Positions 53,439 through 63,525 of a DNA stretch of 64,000 nt are shown here, in pieces (position 1 is the stretch's first letter; every line of letters starts with the position of its first letter). The stretch covers positions 186,001 through 250,000 of the forward strand of contig CP140043.1 in NCBI GenBank assembly GCA_039830055.1. Direction: 5' to 3'. The DNA comes from Buchnera aphidicola (Schlechtendalia peitan) (GTDB lineage Bacteria; Pseudomonadota; Gammaproteobacteria; Enterobacterales; Enterobacteriaceae). A program made the position numbers and the translations under genes. Below the pieces are notes generated by a model. It was not told the DNA's origin. It worked only from the letters and a program-made list of their open reading frames with translations, and searched no databases.

Positions 53439-54922
53439 ATCTGTTTTCCAATAAGTTTTTTAATAATTTTTTGATCAGAAAAATAGTATTTTTTATCTTT
53501 TATAATTTGATATCGTTCATGTCCTTTTCCTAGTATGATAATACAATCATGGGGTTTTGCGTGTTTTATAGCAAAATTAATTGCTTGTTCTCGGTTTTCT
53601 ATAATGTAAATATTTTTTTTATATTTACATCCTTTTATAATATCTTCAATAATACTAATTGAATTTTCGTTTCGAGGATTATCATTAGTCAAAATAATTT
53701 TATCAGCTAATTGTTCTGCAATTTTCCCCATAAGAGATCTCTTTGATTTATCTCTATCTCCACCACATCCGAATATACACCATATTTTATGATGATATAG
53801 TGTGCGAACAGTTTGTAGTACATTTTTGAAAGCATCTACGTTGTGTGCATAGTCAACGATTACTGATGGTTTATTTAGAATTTTAAAAGTTTGCATTCTT
53901 CCGAAAATAGGATTTATGTATTTGCATATTTGTATTAGAAAAGAAAGTGGATGACCTAATATTAATAACGTAGATATAGATAAAAGTAGATTAGTGACGT
54001 TGAATAATCCAATTAATTTACTTTTAAGTATTCCACTTCCCCAACTGGAATTGAAATAAATATATGTATGATATGTTTTATTGATGATATGATACGCGTA
54101 TATCCATTTTTTAAATGATGAATAATTGAAATTTGGATGTATACTAATGACAACAATATCATGTTTAGATAATTTTTTTATCCAGATTTTTCCAAAAGAA
54201 TCATCAGCATTAATTATGAATGTTTTTATGTTATATGTAGATAAAAATCGCCATTTTGTATCTACATAATTGTCTATAGTTTTATGATAATCTAAGTGAT
54301 CTGATGTTACGTTAGTCAGTATTGCAATAGAGAATTTTAAATTTAATATTCTATTTTGTGCTATTCCGTGTGAAGAGATTTCCATAGCTACTATTTTTAT
54401 ATTTTTAGTCAGCATTTTTAAAAAGAAATTATATATTTTTATAGGAGATTCAGTTGTATTTTCAGATGGTTCTAAATCATTGTATGTTCCGTTTCCTAGT
54501 GTCCCCATAATTCCTATTTTTTGATTTAATAAATTATTCCATTGAGCAATAATATGAGCGACAGAGCTCTTTCCATTAGTTCCAGTAATTCCAATGAGAG
54601 TGAGTTTGTTTTCTATATTGTAGTATCTATTTAATATTTTAAATAAATTTTGGGATAATTTTGAAAAACATATTATAGGAATGCTATGGATTGTTTGTGT
54701 TATCTGACCGTGATACTTTTGTTTTGTTTCACAGAGAATAGCTATTGCTCCATTTTTAATAGCTTGTTCAATAAAGATATCTCCATGTTTTTTAGCACCT
54801 TGTAATGCGCAAAATAAATTACCTGGCTTAACTTTTCGACTATCTAATGTTATTCCTGTTATTTGATGTGAAGTTATCATATTTATCCAAGGTTGCAATA
54901 AATATTTTAAATCGTTTTTCAT
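53435..54922 (-). CDS. murE: MurE, meso-diaminopimelate-adding ligase
   Basis: Adds meso-diaminopimelate to UDP-MurNAc-L-Ala-D-Glu. The 495 residues show ITLDSRKVKPGNLFCALQG, LIGITGTNGKSSVAHII (P-loop), the DNPR substrate motif in LTNDNPRNENSI (Dap specificity in the family), and KGHERYQI. The ATG overlaps the ftsI stop (TAATG). DapD at 63.5 kb is in the pathway giving the diaminopimelate used here. Confidence 0.97.
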   Translation of the reverse strand: MKNDLKYLLQPWINMITSHQITGITLDSRKVKPGNLFCALQGAKKHGDIFIEQAIKNGAIAILCETKQKYHGQITQTIHSIPIICFSKLSQNLFKILNRYYNIENKLTLIGITGTNGKSSVAHIIAQWNNLLNQKIGIMGTLGNGTYNDLEPSENTTESPIKIYNFFLKMLTKNIKIVAMEISSHGIAQNRILNLKFSIAILTNVTSDHLDYHKTIDNYVDTKWRFLSTYNIKTFIINADDSFGKIWIKKLSKHDIVVISIHPNFNYSSFKKWIYAYHIINKTYHTYIYFNSSWGSGILKSKLIGLFNVTNLLLSISTLLILGHPLSFLIQICKYINPIFGRMQTFKILNKPSVIVDYAHNVDAFKNVLQTVRTLYHHKIWCIFGCGGDRDKSKRSLMGKIAEQLADKIILTNDNPRNENSISIIEDIIKGCKYKKNIYIIENREQAINFAIKHAKPHDCIIILGKGHERYQIIKDKKYYFSDQKIIKKLIGKQI

Positions 54923-56664
54923 TATTTACTTAAAATTTTATGTTTTTTATATATTGATAAATTATCTGGTTTAATATTAACTATCTTTAATGCAAATCTC
55001 ATAATTGAACTAAATACTGGTGCAGAAATTATTCCTCCATAATATTTTCCTGATTTTGGATCGTTAATCATGACAATTAAGGAAAATTGTGGATTACTAA
55101 CTGGAGCTACCCCTACTGCATAAGAAACATACCTATTAATATATTTTCCATGTGAATTAATTTTTTTAGCAGTTCCTGTTTTTACTGCAACTTTATATCC
55201 TTTAATTGCTGCTTTTATTCCTATTCCACCAGGCTGGGTTACTGATTCAAGCATGTTTAATACAGTTTTTACTAAGGATTTTGGAAAGACTTGTATGCTA
55301 TTAGCTATTTTTGTATTTTTGATGATAGATAATGGTGTAGATAATCCATATCTCCCAATAATAGTATAGACGTTAGATAATTGTAGTGGGGTGACCATGA
55401 GCCCGTAACCGAAAGAAAATGTTGCTTTGTCTAAATTAGACCAGTGTTTTCTTGTTGGATATATCCCTTTTCTTTCTCCTATCAATCCTAAATTAGTAGG
55501 TTTTCCTAAACCAAATTTAGAATAAATATCAGTTAATTCAGACGCTGGCATTGATAGTGCTAATTTAGATACGCCTGTATTACTTGATTTTTTTAAAATA
55601 TCAGTTATGGATAATTGTTTGTGATATGATACGTCGCGTATTATATGTTTATTTATCATAAATGGAGTAGTATCTATGATAGATTTTGGAGTTATGATTT
55701 TTTTTTGTAAAGCTTTCATAATTACCATCGGTTTTACAGTAGAACCGGGTTCAAACATATCAGTAACAGCTTTGTTTCGTATTAACTCCATAGATATATG
55801 TTTTAAATTATTTGGATTATATGTCGGACTATTGACCATAGCTAGAATTTCTCCAGTTTTAACATTTGTTAAGATAGCTGTTCCAGATTTAGCTTTGTTA
55901 AAATTAACAGCATGACTTAATTCATGATAAATAATTGCTTGTAATCTCATGTCTATGCTCAAATTAATATTACGTGGTAATTGTTTTTTAATTAATGTTG
56001 TGTGTTCAACAATATTACCAAATTTATCTGTTCTAATTTTTCTTTTTCCTGGAGTTCCTGAAAGTATTTTATTAAAACTTTTTTCTAGTCCTTCAATTCC
56101 TACTCCATCTATATTAGTTATACCAATTAACTGTGAAATTAGCTTTCCAAATGGATAATATCTTTGAAAGTCTTCACTGATATATACTCCAGGTACATGT
56201 AATTTCTTTATGTATTCTCCTATTTCTGGACTAACTTTTCGTGCTAAGTATGCAAAGTGACTATTTTTAGCATGGTTAAGTTTGAATATAATTTTTTTTA
56301 AAGGAACTGATAGTGTTTGTGATAGTGCGTTTAATTTTATTAAATCTATTGCTATTTTTTTTTTGAAAAAAAAAAGTTTTGGATCAATACAAATGTTATT
56401 TACTGGTATGCTTACAGCTAATAAATATCCTGATCTATCTTGAATTGTTCCTCTTGAATTTGGTTCGATTTGTATTCTAGACGATCGAGAATTACTTGCC
56501 TTTATTAATTGTTTAGTTTTAAATAGTTGTAACATAGTTATTTTTAATACAATTATACTAATAGAAAATATAATTATACAAAATAAAATAATGAATCGAT
56601 TATTACAATTGTATTGTTTTTTTTTAAAGTTATTAAATCGTGTGTCATTAATAATATATTTCAT
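54922..56664 (-). CDS. ftsI: FtsI (PBP3), septal transpeptidase
   Basis: Cross-links septal peptidoglycan with FtsW. The 580 residues have one membrane segment (about 22-45), a pedestal with GRTIQDRSGYLLAVS-like motifs, and the transpeptidase motifs: SxxK in MFEPGSTVKPM, SxN in KSSNTGVSKLA and KTGTAKK. A T10 run (56364-56355) and an A10 run (56375-56366) sit next to each other in the coding sequence (LFFFKKKIAID) and are both in frame. Confidence 0.97.
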   Translation of the reverse strand: MKYIINDTRFNNFKKKQYNCNNRFIILFCIIIFSISIIVLKITMLQLFKTKQLIKASNSRSSRIQIEPNSRGTIQDRSGYLLAVSIPVNNICIDPKLFFFKKKIAIDLIKLNALSQTLSVPLKKIIFKLNHAKNSHFAYLARKVSPEIGEYIKKLHVPGVYISEDFQRYYPFGKLISQLIGITNIDGVGIEGLEKSFNKILSGTPGKRKIRTDKFGNIVEHTTLIKKQLPRNINLSIDMRLQAIIYHELSHAVNFNKAKSGTAILTNVKTGEILAMVNSPTYNPNNLKHISMELIRNKAVTDMFEPGSTVKPMVIMKALQKKIITPKSIIDTTPFMINKHIIRDVSYHKQLSITDILKKSSNTGVSKLALSMPASELTDIYSKFGLGKPTNLGLIGERKGIYPTRKHWSNLDKATFSFGYGLMVTPLQLSNVYTIIGRYGLSTPLSIIKNTKIANSIQVFPKSLVKTVLNMLESVTQPGGIGIKAAIKGYKVAVKTGTAKKINSHGKYINRYVSYAVGVAPVSNPQFSLIVMINDPKSGKYYGGIISAPVFSSIMRFALKIVNIKPDNLSIYKKHKILSK

Positions 56665-56694
56665 ATGTATAAAAACTTCCTATTGTTTCAATCA

Positions 56695-57009
56695 TTATTG
56701 TAGAATAATGTTCTCTTTTAATGGATCAGAGTATGTCATATCCAGTTTTTTTATAGCATATTGTTCGATTTTATTATGAGACATTAATACGTTTCTTTCC
56801 AATATCAAGTTATTCCATCTTATTTTCATTTTTTTTTCTAATATGTTTAGTTGTTCTTCTTGTGAAATTAGTAAACGTGTTTTATGAACTATAGTAATTA
56901 CTGAAATTGCGGAAACAGTGATCATTAATAGTAAAATTAATAATTTTTTATAATAATTTTTAAAATCATTAAAAATAATTTTTTGTAGATTATAAACGTT
57001 ATTCTTCAT
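56695..57009 (-). CDS. ftsL: Cell division protein FtsL
   Basis: Small bitopic divisome protein acting with FtsB and FtsQ. The 104 residues have one membrane helix (about 20-42: LLILLLMITVSAISVITIV) and a periplasmic coiled coil (SQEEQLNILEKKMKIRWNNLILERNVL) followed by HNKIEQYAIKKLDM, typical of FtsL. It overlaps rsmH by 11 bp and precedes ftsI, the standard position. Confidence 0.93.
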   Translation of the reverse strand: MKNNVYNLQKIIFNDFKNYYKKLLILLLMITVSAISVITIVHKTRLLISQEEQLNILEKKMKIRWNNLILERNVLMSHNKIEQYAIKKLDMTYSDPLKENIILQ

Positions 57010-57946
57010 AAATATATCTCATTTCAGCAGTTCTTAAAATTGCACTACGAGCTCGTGGATTATTTTGAACTTCAAATTTTGTTGGAATAATCTTTCCCAT
57101 ATTTTTTAACATGATTATTTTTAAAGTTTTTAATTGTTTTTCATTAATAGCTAATCCGGTTGGAACAAATGGTAATTTACTATTTTGAGTTATGAATTTT
57201 TTTACTATTCTATCTTCTAGAGAATGAAAACTAATAATTGATAAACGTCCCTTAAATTTTAAAAGTTTTAATACATATTGAAAAACTTTTTCAAGTTCAT
57301 CAAGTTCTTGATTAATATATATTCTAATAGCTTGGAAGGTTCTCGTAGCAGGATGCTTTTTATTATATGGAACAATGGTTTTTATAAGATTGACTAATTC
57401 ACTAGTTTGTGTAATTGGTTTAATTTTATTTTGTTGAACAATTTTTTTAGCTATTTTTTTTGCAAAACGTTCTTCTCCAAATTTATATAAAACTTTTGAA
57501 ATTGATTTTGCATTAGATTTTATTAGCCAATTGCATGCTGTAATTCCTAATTTTGGATTCATACGCATATCAAGTGGCCCATTTGATAAAAAAGAAAATC
57601 CTCGATTAGGATCATTAATTTGCATAGAAGATATTCCTAAATCAAATAGTATTCCATCAATATTTTGTTGAAAGTTTTTTGTTTGAAAGTATTTTAAAAT
57701 ATCAGAAAAATTGCCTTTAATAATTTTAAATCTACGATCTTGTATTTTTTTACCAATTTTAATAGCAAGTGGATCCTTATCAATAGCATACAATTTTCCT
57801 TTTTCGCTCAAATGTTTCAAAATTTCTTTTGAATGACCTCCAAATCCAAAAGTGCAGTCAATATATATACCGTTTTTTTTAATATTCAAAGATTGGATTA
57901 TTTCTTTTTTTAAAACAGGAATGTGAGTTAAATTTATATTGTTCAC
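56999..57946 (-). CDS. rsmH: 16S rRNA (cytosine(1402)-N4)-methyltransferase
   Basis: Methylates N4 of C1402 in the ribosomal P site (old name mraW). The 315 residues begin HIPVLKKEIIQSLNIK, with the SAM-binding IDCTFGFGGHSKEIL, LFDLGISSMQINDPNRGFSF, GPLDMRMNP, TFQAIRIYINQELDELE and SFHSLEDRIVKKF, then NNPRARSAILRTAE at the C-terminus. It is the first gene of the minus-strand cluster; mraZ is not seen upstream. Confidence 0.97.
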   Translation of the reverse strand: MNNINLTHIPVLKKEIIQSLNIKKNGIYIDCTFGFGGHSKEILKHLSEKGKLYAIDKDPLAIKIGKKIQDRRFKIIKGNFSDILKYFQTKNFQQNIDGILFDLGISSMQINDPNRGFSFLSNGPLDMRMNPKLGITACNWLIKSNAKSISKVLYKFGEERFAKKIAKKIVQQNKIKPITQTSELVNLIKTIVPYNKKHPATRTFQAIRIYINQELDELEKVFQYVLKLLKFKGRLSIISFHSLEDRIVKKFITQNSKLPFVPTGLAINEKQLKTLKIIMLKNMGKIIPTKFEVQNNPRARSAILRTAEMRYIYEE

Positions 57947-58072
57947 AATTTTTATCTTTAGATATATAATATAATTAGTTTTTAAAATAGTATAATTATC
58001 TGGTTTTCAATGTATTGTCGAAACGTTTATTATAATATTATAAATATTTAAATGTTGTTTAAGTTAAAATTT

Positions 58073-58552
58073 TTAATTTCTAGGAATGCTTATAATTCCA
58101 GAGCGAGAAATTTCAATTATTTCGAATATATCTCGTATAACTGCTAAATACGAGTCTAATTTGTTACTAGTTCCTGATAATTGTATTATACAATTTAAAG
58201 ATGTTACACTTACTATTATTCCTTGAAAAATATCTGTAATTTGTTTAAGTTCTTTTCGTGTATCATTTGTTGTGCTTTTAACTTTAATTAATATAATCTC
58301 TCGTTCTAAATGATTTTCATGTTCTATTTCGGTGACTCGTAATACGTCTATAAGTTTATGTAATTGTTTTTCAATTTGTTCAATTACTTTTGTATCTCCT
58401 ATAGTTTGTATTGTAATTTTTGATATAGATAGGTCTTCTGTTGGAGCTACTGTTATACTTTCTATATTATATCCTCTTTGCGAGAATAGCCCAACTACTC
58501 TTGATAAAGCCCCAGACTCGTTTTCTAGTAAAACAGATATAATTCTTTTCAT
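58073..58552 (-). CDS. ilvH: Acetolactate synthase III small (regulatory) subunit
   Basis: Regulatory subunit of the IlvIH enzyme, valine-sensitive in E. coli. The 159 residues start with an ACT domain ([43 protein letters not shown], shown here as [20 protein letters not shown]) and have a second ACT-like half. It overlaps ilvI by 4 bp (ATGA), so it is coupled to it. Confidence 0.96.
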   Translation of the reverse strand: MKRIISVLLENESGALSRVVGLFSQRGYNIESITVAPTEDLSISKITIQTIGDTKVIEQIEKQLHKLIDVLRVTEIEHENHLEREIILIKVKSTTNDTRKELKQITDIFQGIIVSVTSLNCIIQLSGTSNKLDSYLAVIRDIFEIIEISRSGIISIPRN

Positions 58553-60279
58553 AAGATATTTTTTCCATTTTTTCTTAGCAGCATATTATTCATCCCCCCG
58601 TTTCGAATTTGCATAGGATATACATGCTCAGAAGCATCAATAGCTATATCAACAAATACTAAATTTCCATTATTGAGTTTTTCTAATGCTAATTTTAATT
58701 TTTGTTCTAAATTTTCTGGAGAACTAATAGATATTCCTGTATGACCATATGATTCAGCTAATTTTACAAAGTTTGGTAGTGATTTCATATAAGAATGAGA
58801 ATGTCGACCTGAATAGATTATGTCTTGCCATTGTTTTACCATTCCTAAAGATTTGTTATTTAAATTTAATATTAATATTGATAATTCATATTGCATCGCT
58901 GTAGACAACTCTTGGATATTCATTTGAATACTTCCATCCCCAGTAATACAAATAACAGTTTCTTTAGGGAATGCTAGTTTAACACCTAGTGCTGCTGGTA
59001 GGCCGAATCCCATAGTACCTAATCCACCTGAATTTATCCATCTTCTAGGTTTTTTAAAAGAATAGTATAGTGCTGCAAACATTTGATGTTGTCCTACATC
59101 TGATGTCACATAAGCATTTCCTTTAGTTAATTTCCAGATAGTTTTAATTACACTTTGTGGTTTAATTTCTTTACTATTTTGACTAAAGTCTAAACTATTT
59201 TTATTTTTCCAACTGTGAATTTTTATCCACCATTTTTTTAAACAATAGAATTCTTTTACAAACATATTATTATTTATACATTGTAACATTTGTTGTAAAA
59301 CATGTTTTGCATTTCCTACGATTGGAACATGCGCAGTAATGGTTTTGGATATAGATGTAGGATCAATATCAATATGTATAATTGTAGCATTAGGACAATA
59401 TTTATTGACGTTGTTAGTAGTTCTATCATCGAATCTTGCGCCAATAGCTAAAATTACATCTGCATTATGCATAGCCATATTAGCTTCATAAGTACCATGC
59501 ATACCCAACATTTGAAGATTTTGCGGATGATTTCCTGGAAAAGCACCTAAAGCCATTAACGATGTAGTAACTGGAATATTAAGTTTTTCTGCAAATATTC
59601 TTAATTCTTTATAGCAGTTTGAACTAATTACTCCTCCTCCAGCATAAATTACAGGTTGTTTTGCTAATTTTAAAGTATCGATAGCTTTTTGTATTTGCTT
59701 ATAGTGTCCCTTAATTGTTGGATTATAAGATCTTATACTGACTTCAGTAGGCCATATATATGATTTTTTGTCATATGCATTTAAGATATCTTTTGGAAGA
59801 TCAATAACAATTGGTCCTGGACGGCCACTGGAAGCTAACCAAAATGCTTTTTTGAAAATAATAGGAATATCTTCTGTCTTTTTTACTAAAAAGCTATGTT
59901 TTACTATTGGACGTGAAATTCCAATCATATCACATTCTTGAAAAGCGTCATATCCTATTAAAGACGATGCTACTTGTCCTGATATTACTACAAGTGGAAT
60001 AGAGTCCATATATGCTGTAGCAATTCCTGTAATAGCATTAGTAGCTCCAGGACCAGAAGTAACCAAAACTACTCCGATCTTTCCGGTAGCTCTTGCATAT
60101 CCATCAGCCATGTGAGTAGCTCCCTGTTCATGTCTAACTAAAATATGTTTAATTTTTTTAGTTGATTTTAAAGAATCATATATATCTAATACAGCCCCCC
60201 CAGGATATCCGAAAATATATTGAATACCCTGGTCAATCAGTGATTGAATAACCATTTCAGATCCTGACAACATTTCCAT
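58549..60279 (-). CDS. ilvI: Acetolactate synthase III large (catalytic) subunit
   Basis: ThDP enzyme forming acetolactate or acetohydroxybutyrate, the first common step to valine, leucine and isoleucine, all essential for the insect host. The 576 residues show [18 protein letters not shown], the catalytic Glu in [19 protein letters not shown], the FAD-region GARFDDRTT, and the ThDP motif [17 protein letters not shown] ending in [12 protein letters not shown]. No leader peptide or attenuator was found in the 220 bp upstream. Confidence 0.97.
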   Translation of the reverse strand: MEMLSGSEMVIQSLIDQGIQYIFGYPGGAVLDIYDSLKSTKKIKHILVRHEQGATHMADGYARATGKIGVVLVTSGPGATNAITGIATAYMDSIPLVVISGQVASSLIGYDAFQECDMIGISRPIVKHSFLVKKTEDIPIIFKKAFWLASSGRPGPIVIDLPKDILNAYDKKSYIWPTEVSIRSYNPTIKGHYKQIQKAIDTLKLAKQPVIYAGGGVISSNCYKELRIFAEKLNIPVTTSLMALGAFPGNHPQNLQMLGMHGTYEANMAMHNADVILAIGARFDDRTTNNVNKYCPNATIIHIDIDPTSISKTITAHVPIVGNAKHVLQQMLQCINNNMFVKEFYCLKKWWIKIHSWKNKNSLDFSQNSKEIKPQSVIKTIWKLTKGNAYVTSDVGQHQMFAALYYSFKKPRRWINSGGLGTMGFGLPAALGVKLAFPKETVICITGDGSIQMNIQELSTAMQYELSILILNLNNKSLGMVKQWQDIIYSGRHSHSYMKSLPNFVKLAESYGHTGISISSPENLEQKLKLALEKLNNGNLVFVDIAIDASEHVYPMQIRNGGMNNMLLRKNGKNIL

Positions 60280-60499
60280 TTTTTCTCCATTGTTTATTTT
60301 AATGTTTGTTATAGAAATATTCCTATTGATACATATATATTATTGTTTTTAATTAAACTTATAGTTTATGATAAAATGTTTATTTTTAAATGTAAATCAA
60401 TATATTGTAGTTTAAATTTTTAAAAGATATTAGGTTTACTACTGTTTTTGTAGATAGTTTAATTTTATTAACGTTTTAAATGTTTTATATTAATTTTTA

Positions 60500-61545
60500 T
60501 TATCTATAAAAAATATTTTTAGAATTTTTTTGTAGAAAAAGTTGAAATTGAGGTGAAATCCACGTAACAAATTTAGATTTTTCTTGTTTAATTAAACACA
60601 CTGCTAATTTTTCTTTGATAGCTAGTTTTTTAGCTTGATTAAAACCTAATATCATTAATCCTGTATCCCATGCATCTGATTCTAGAGCTGATTTTGAAAT
60701 TACACTTGCTGATACTAAATTGTTTCTGATAGGATATCCTGTATTAGGATTAATTAAGTGTATAATTTTGTGTGTTTTAAGATAATAATAATTTCTATAA
60801 GTACCTGATGTGCTAATAGCATTATTATATAATTGTATTATTACATGTACTTTTATTTCTGTATCTGTGGGTTTTTGAATAGCTATTATTTTAGGTTTAG
60901 TATGATTATTTGGAACATGAGTTATAACTGCTCCCCCGACTGAAATAGAATAGTCTTTAATTCCTTTACTTTTTAATAATTCTCCTAAATGATCTGCAAT
61001 AAATCCTTCTCCAAGTGTAGATAAGTCTATGACTACGTTGGGAAATTTTTTTTTTAAATAATATTTGTTGTTCTTTTGAATAACATTTATATATTTTATG
61101 TTGGTTGATGACAGTGCATGTTTAATTGTTGTAGATGTAGGAATATTATTTGGAGGTTTTTTAGGACCAAATCCCCATATATTGACCAAATTTCCTACAG
61201 TAATGTCTAATGCATTAGATGTTTTTTTACTAATGGATAACGCTATTAATATAATTTTTGCTAAATTTTTGCTAATAATTTTTGGTTTAGTATTTTTACA
61301 ACGATTAAATTTTGAAATGCTAGAATTTTTTTCCCAAAAAGATAATTCTTGATTATCGTCATCTAATTGTTTGTTAATATTTTTAATTAGTATATTTTTA
61401 TTTATATTCGTATTTAAAAATTTTATTCTCCATATTGTGCCCATTGTGTTTCCAGATAGATACACTGTTTGGTCTATTTTTTTTTTGTTGATGTTTATAT
61501 ACGGAATTAAAATTAAAAAAAAAAATTTTGAAATAATATTTTCAC
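60500..61545 (-). CDS. apbE: FAD:protein FMN transferase ApbE, signal region probably frameshifted
   Basis: Attaches FMN covalently to Thr/Ser of membrane redox proteins, outside the inner membrane. The main frame has SGNTMGTIWRIKF, LDITVGNLVNIWGFGP, VIDLSTLGEGFIADHLGELL, SISVGGAVIT, STSGTYRNYY, HLINPNTGYP and ESDAWDTGLMILG. A GTG at 61465 would start it without a signal peptide. Upstream, a GTG at 61545 behind GGGGA opens MKILFQNFFF, and after eleven T's (coding strand 61525-61515) the apbE frame reads LILIPYININKKKIDQTVYLSG. Twelve T's would make one signal-peptide-bearing protein. Targets may be Rnf subunits (inference). Confidence 0.87.
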
Positions 61546-61978
61546 TGTTCCCCTACATATTTTAGAATAAGTTTTATAACGTATACACGTTATTTATGTA
61601 TATTTAATACTGTCTAAAATTTTAAAAAATATATATTTGTAAATATAAGTTATATTACGGTTTATTTAAATAATATTTTGTTATAATAATTATTAATAGA
61701 CAATAGATTGTATAACATTGATATAAAAATAATTTTCTATCGTTATATAGATAGTAGTGTTTTAATAGAATATATTTGAATATATTTATATTACATTTGT
61801 TATTTTTGAAGTAAACGATATATTATAAATTCACGTTTATTTTTTATATTTTTATTAAGTTTTTAATTTTTACTTATATAAGTAATATGTTTGTTAGATG
61901 AACGTTAAATAATATAATAATTATGTTTTGATTTTATAATAATTAATTTTAATTTTAAAGTGAGAACGAATAAAAATT
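61546..61978. other. Divergent spacer apbE/degP
   Basis: About 430 bp of A+T-rich DNA between divergent genes, so promoters for both are expected. No sigma-E/sigma-32-like promoter for degP, ORF or RNA gene was recognised. Confidence 0.55.
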
Positions 61979-63409
61979 ATGATATCAATATTTCGAATAA
62001 TTTCTATGTGTTTTATTTTATTCCTAAATTTAGGTTTGTCATGGAATAACCCGGTATTGATAAGTGATACTGTATATTCAGAATCTATTAATACTAGTTT
62101 AGCATCAATGCTAGAGCGAGTAATACCTGCTGTAGTGAGCATAAATGTTGAAGGTAGTACTATTATTAAACAAACGTATATTCCTAATCAATTTCAACCA
62201 TTTTTTGGAAATATATTACCATTTTGTAAAGAAGATTCTTTTTTTCAAGAATCACCTCTATGTCAAAAAATGTACGATAATGGTTCTCGTCAGGAAAAAT
62301 TTCGTGCATTAGGGTCAGGAGTAATTATAAATTCTAAGAAAGGATATGTAGTTACTAATAGTCATGTAATCAGTAATGCAAATAAGATACAAGTACAATT
62401 AAGCAATGGAAGTCGACATAATGCTAAAGTAGTTGGAAAAGATTCACGTTTTGACATTGCTTTACTTCAGATAGAAGAAGGCCAAAATTTAAAAGAAATA
62501 AAAGTTGCTGATTCGAATTTATTAAGAGTAGGAGATACTGTTATTGCTATTGGTAATCCCTATGGATTAGGAGAAACTGTTACTTCTGGAATTGTTTCTG
62601 CTTTGCATCGAAGTGGATTAAATATTGAAAATTACGAAAATTTTATTCAGACTGATGCAGCAATTAATCGTGGTAATTCAGGAGGTGCATTAGTTAACTT
62701 ACAAGGGGAATTAATTGGAATTAATACCGCAATTTTAGCACCAGAAGGCGGAAATATAGGAATAGGTTTTGCAATCCCAGCTAATATAGTGAAAAGTTTA
62801 ACTAATCAGATGATTTCTCATGGACATGTTTATCGAAACGAATTAGGCATTATAGGCGCAGAGTTAAATTCCGATTTAGCTCAAGTTATGAAATTTAGTG
62901 TACATAGGGGAGCTTTTGTAAGTCAGGTACGTTTAAAATCTTCAGCTTATATTGCAGGAATCAAACCTGGAGATATAATTGTTTCTTTAAATAAAAAACC
63001 TATTTTTAGTTTTTTAGCATTGCGTGCTGAAATAGCTTCTTTACCAGTTCATACTAAAATGGAATTAGGTTTATTGAGAAATGGACATTTTCAATCTTTA
63101 ATCGTGGAATTACAACCACGCATAAAAAATAAAGTTGATTCTGCTAATTTATGTTTAGGAATAGAAGGTGCTGAATTAAGTGATTTTTACTTAAATGGAC
63201 AAAAGAAAGGAATTTATGTTGAATATGTTAAAAAAAATACAGCAGCTTCTCACATTGGATTTAGAAAAGACGATGTTATCATTGATATTAATAGACATCC
63301 TATACATTCTTTAAACGATTTTCGAAAATTACTACGTACTAAACCAATAGTATTAGTTTTTCACGTTAAGCGTGGAAATGAAACCATATATTTATTAATG
63401 CAAGATTAA
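61979..63409 (+). CDS. degP: Periplasmic serine protease/chaperone DegP (HtrA)
   Basis: Degrades or refolds damaged envelope proteins. The 476 residues begin with a signal peptide (SIFRIISMCFILFLNLGLSW, about 2-21). The trypsin-like domain has the triad His in VTNSHVISNA, Asp in RFDIALLQI and Ser in RGNSGGALVN (about residue 238); two PDZ domains follow (KSSAYIAGIKPGDIIVSLNKKPI and ASHIGFRKDDVIIDINRHPI). Because of the two PDZ domains and the long N-terminal loop it is DegP/DegQ type; degP is preferred by context. Confidence 0.95.
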   Translation: MISIFRIISMCFILFLNLGLSWNNPVLISDTVYSESINTSLASMLERVIPAVVSINVEGSTIIKQTYIPNQFQPFFGNILPFCKEDSFFQESPLCQKMYDNGSRQEKFRALGSGVIINSKKGYVVTNSHVISNANKIQVQLSNGSRHNAKVVGKDSRFDIALLQIEEGQNLKEIKVADSNLLRVGDTVIAIGNPYGLGETVTSGIVSALHRSGLNIENYENFIQTDAAINRGNSGGALVNLQGELIGINTAILAPEGGNIGIGFAIPANIVKSLTNQMISHGHVYRNELGIIGAELNSDLAQVMKFSVHRGAFVSQVRLKSSAYIAGIKPGDIIVSLNKKPIFSFLALRAEIASLPVHTKMELGLLRNGHFQSLIVELQPRIKNKVDSANLCLGIEGAELSDFYLNGQKKGIYVEYVKKNTAASHIGFRKDDVIIDINRHPIHSLNDFRKLLRTKPIVLVFHVKRGNETIYLLMQD

Positions 63410-63417
63410 TAAATTTC

Positions 63418-63466
63418 CCTACCTAGAAAATAACTACGATATTTTATTTTCAGGTAGGAGTTTTTT
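63418..63466. terminator. Terminator between degP and dapD
   Basis: CCTACCT-A-GAAAATAA (63418-63433) pairs with TTATTTTC-AGGTAGG (63444-63458), 15 pairs with one bulged A and a loop of about 10 nt, followed by TTTTTT at 63461-63466. It is a clear intrinsic terminator for degP and may also serve the convergent dapD. Confidence 0.88.
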
Positions 63467-63525
63467 AAAAAAATTTTTATATACTTTTATGACAGAAATA
63501 GAATGTAATATTGTGATTATACATA

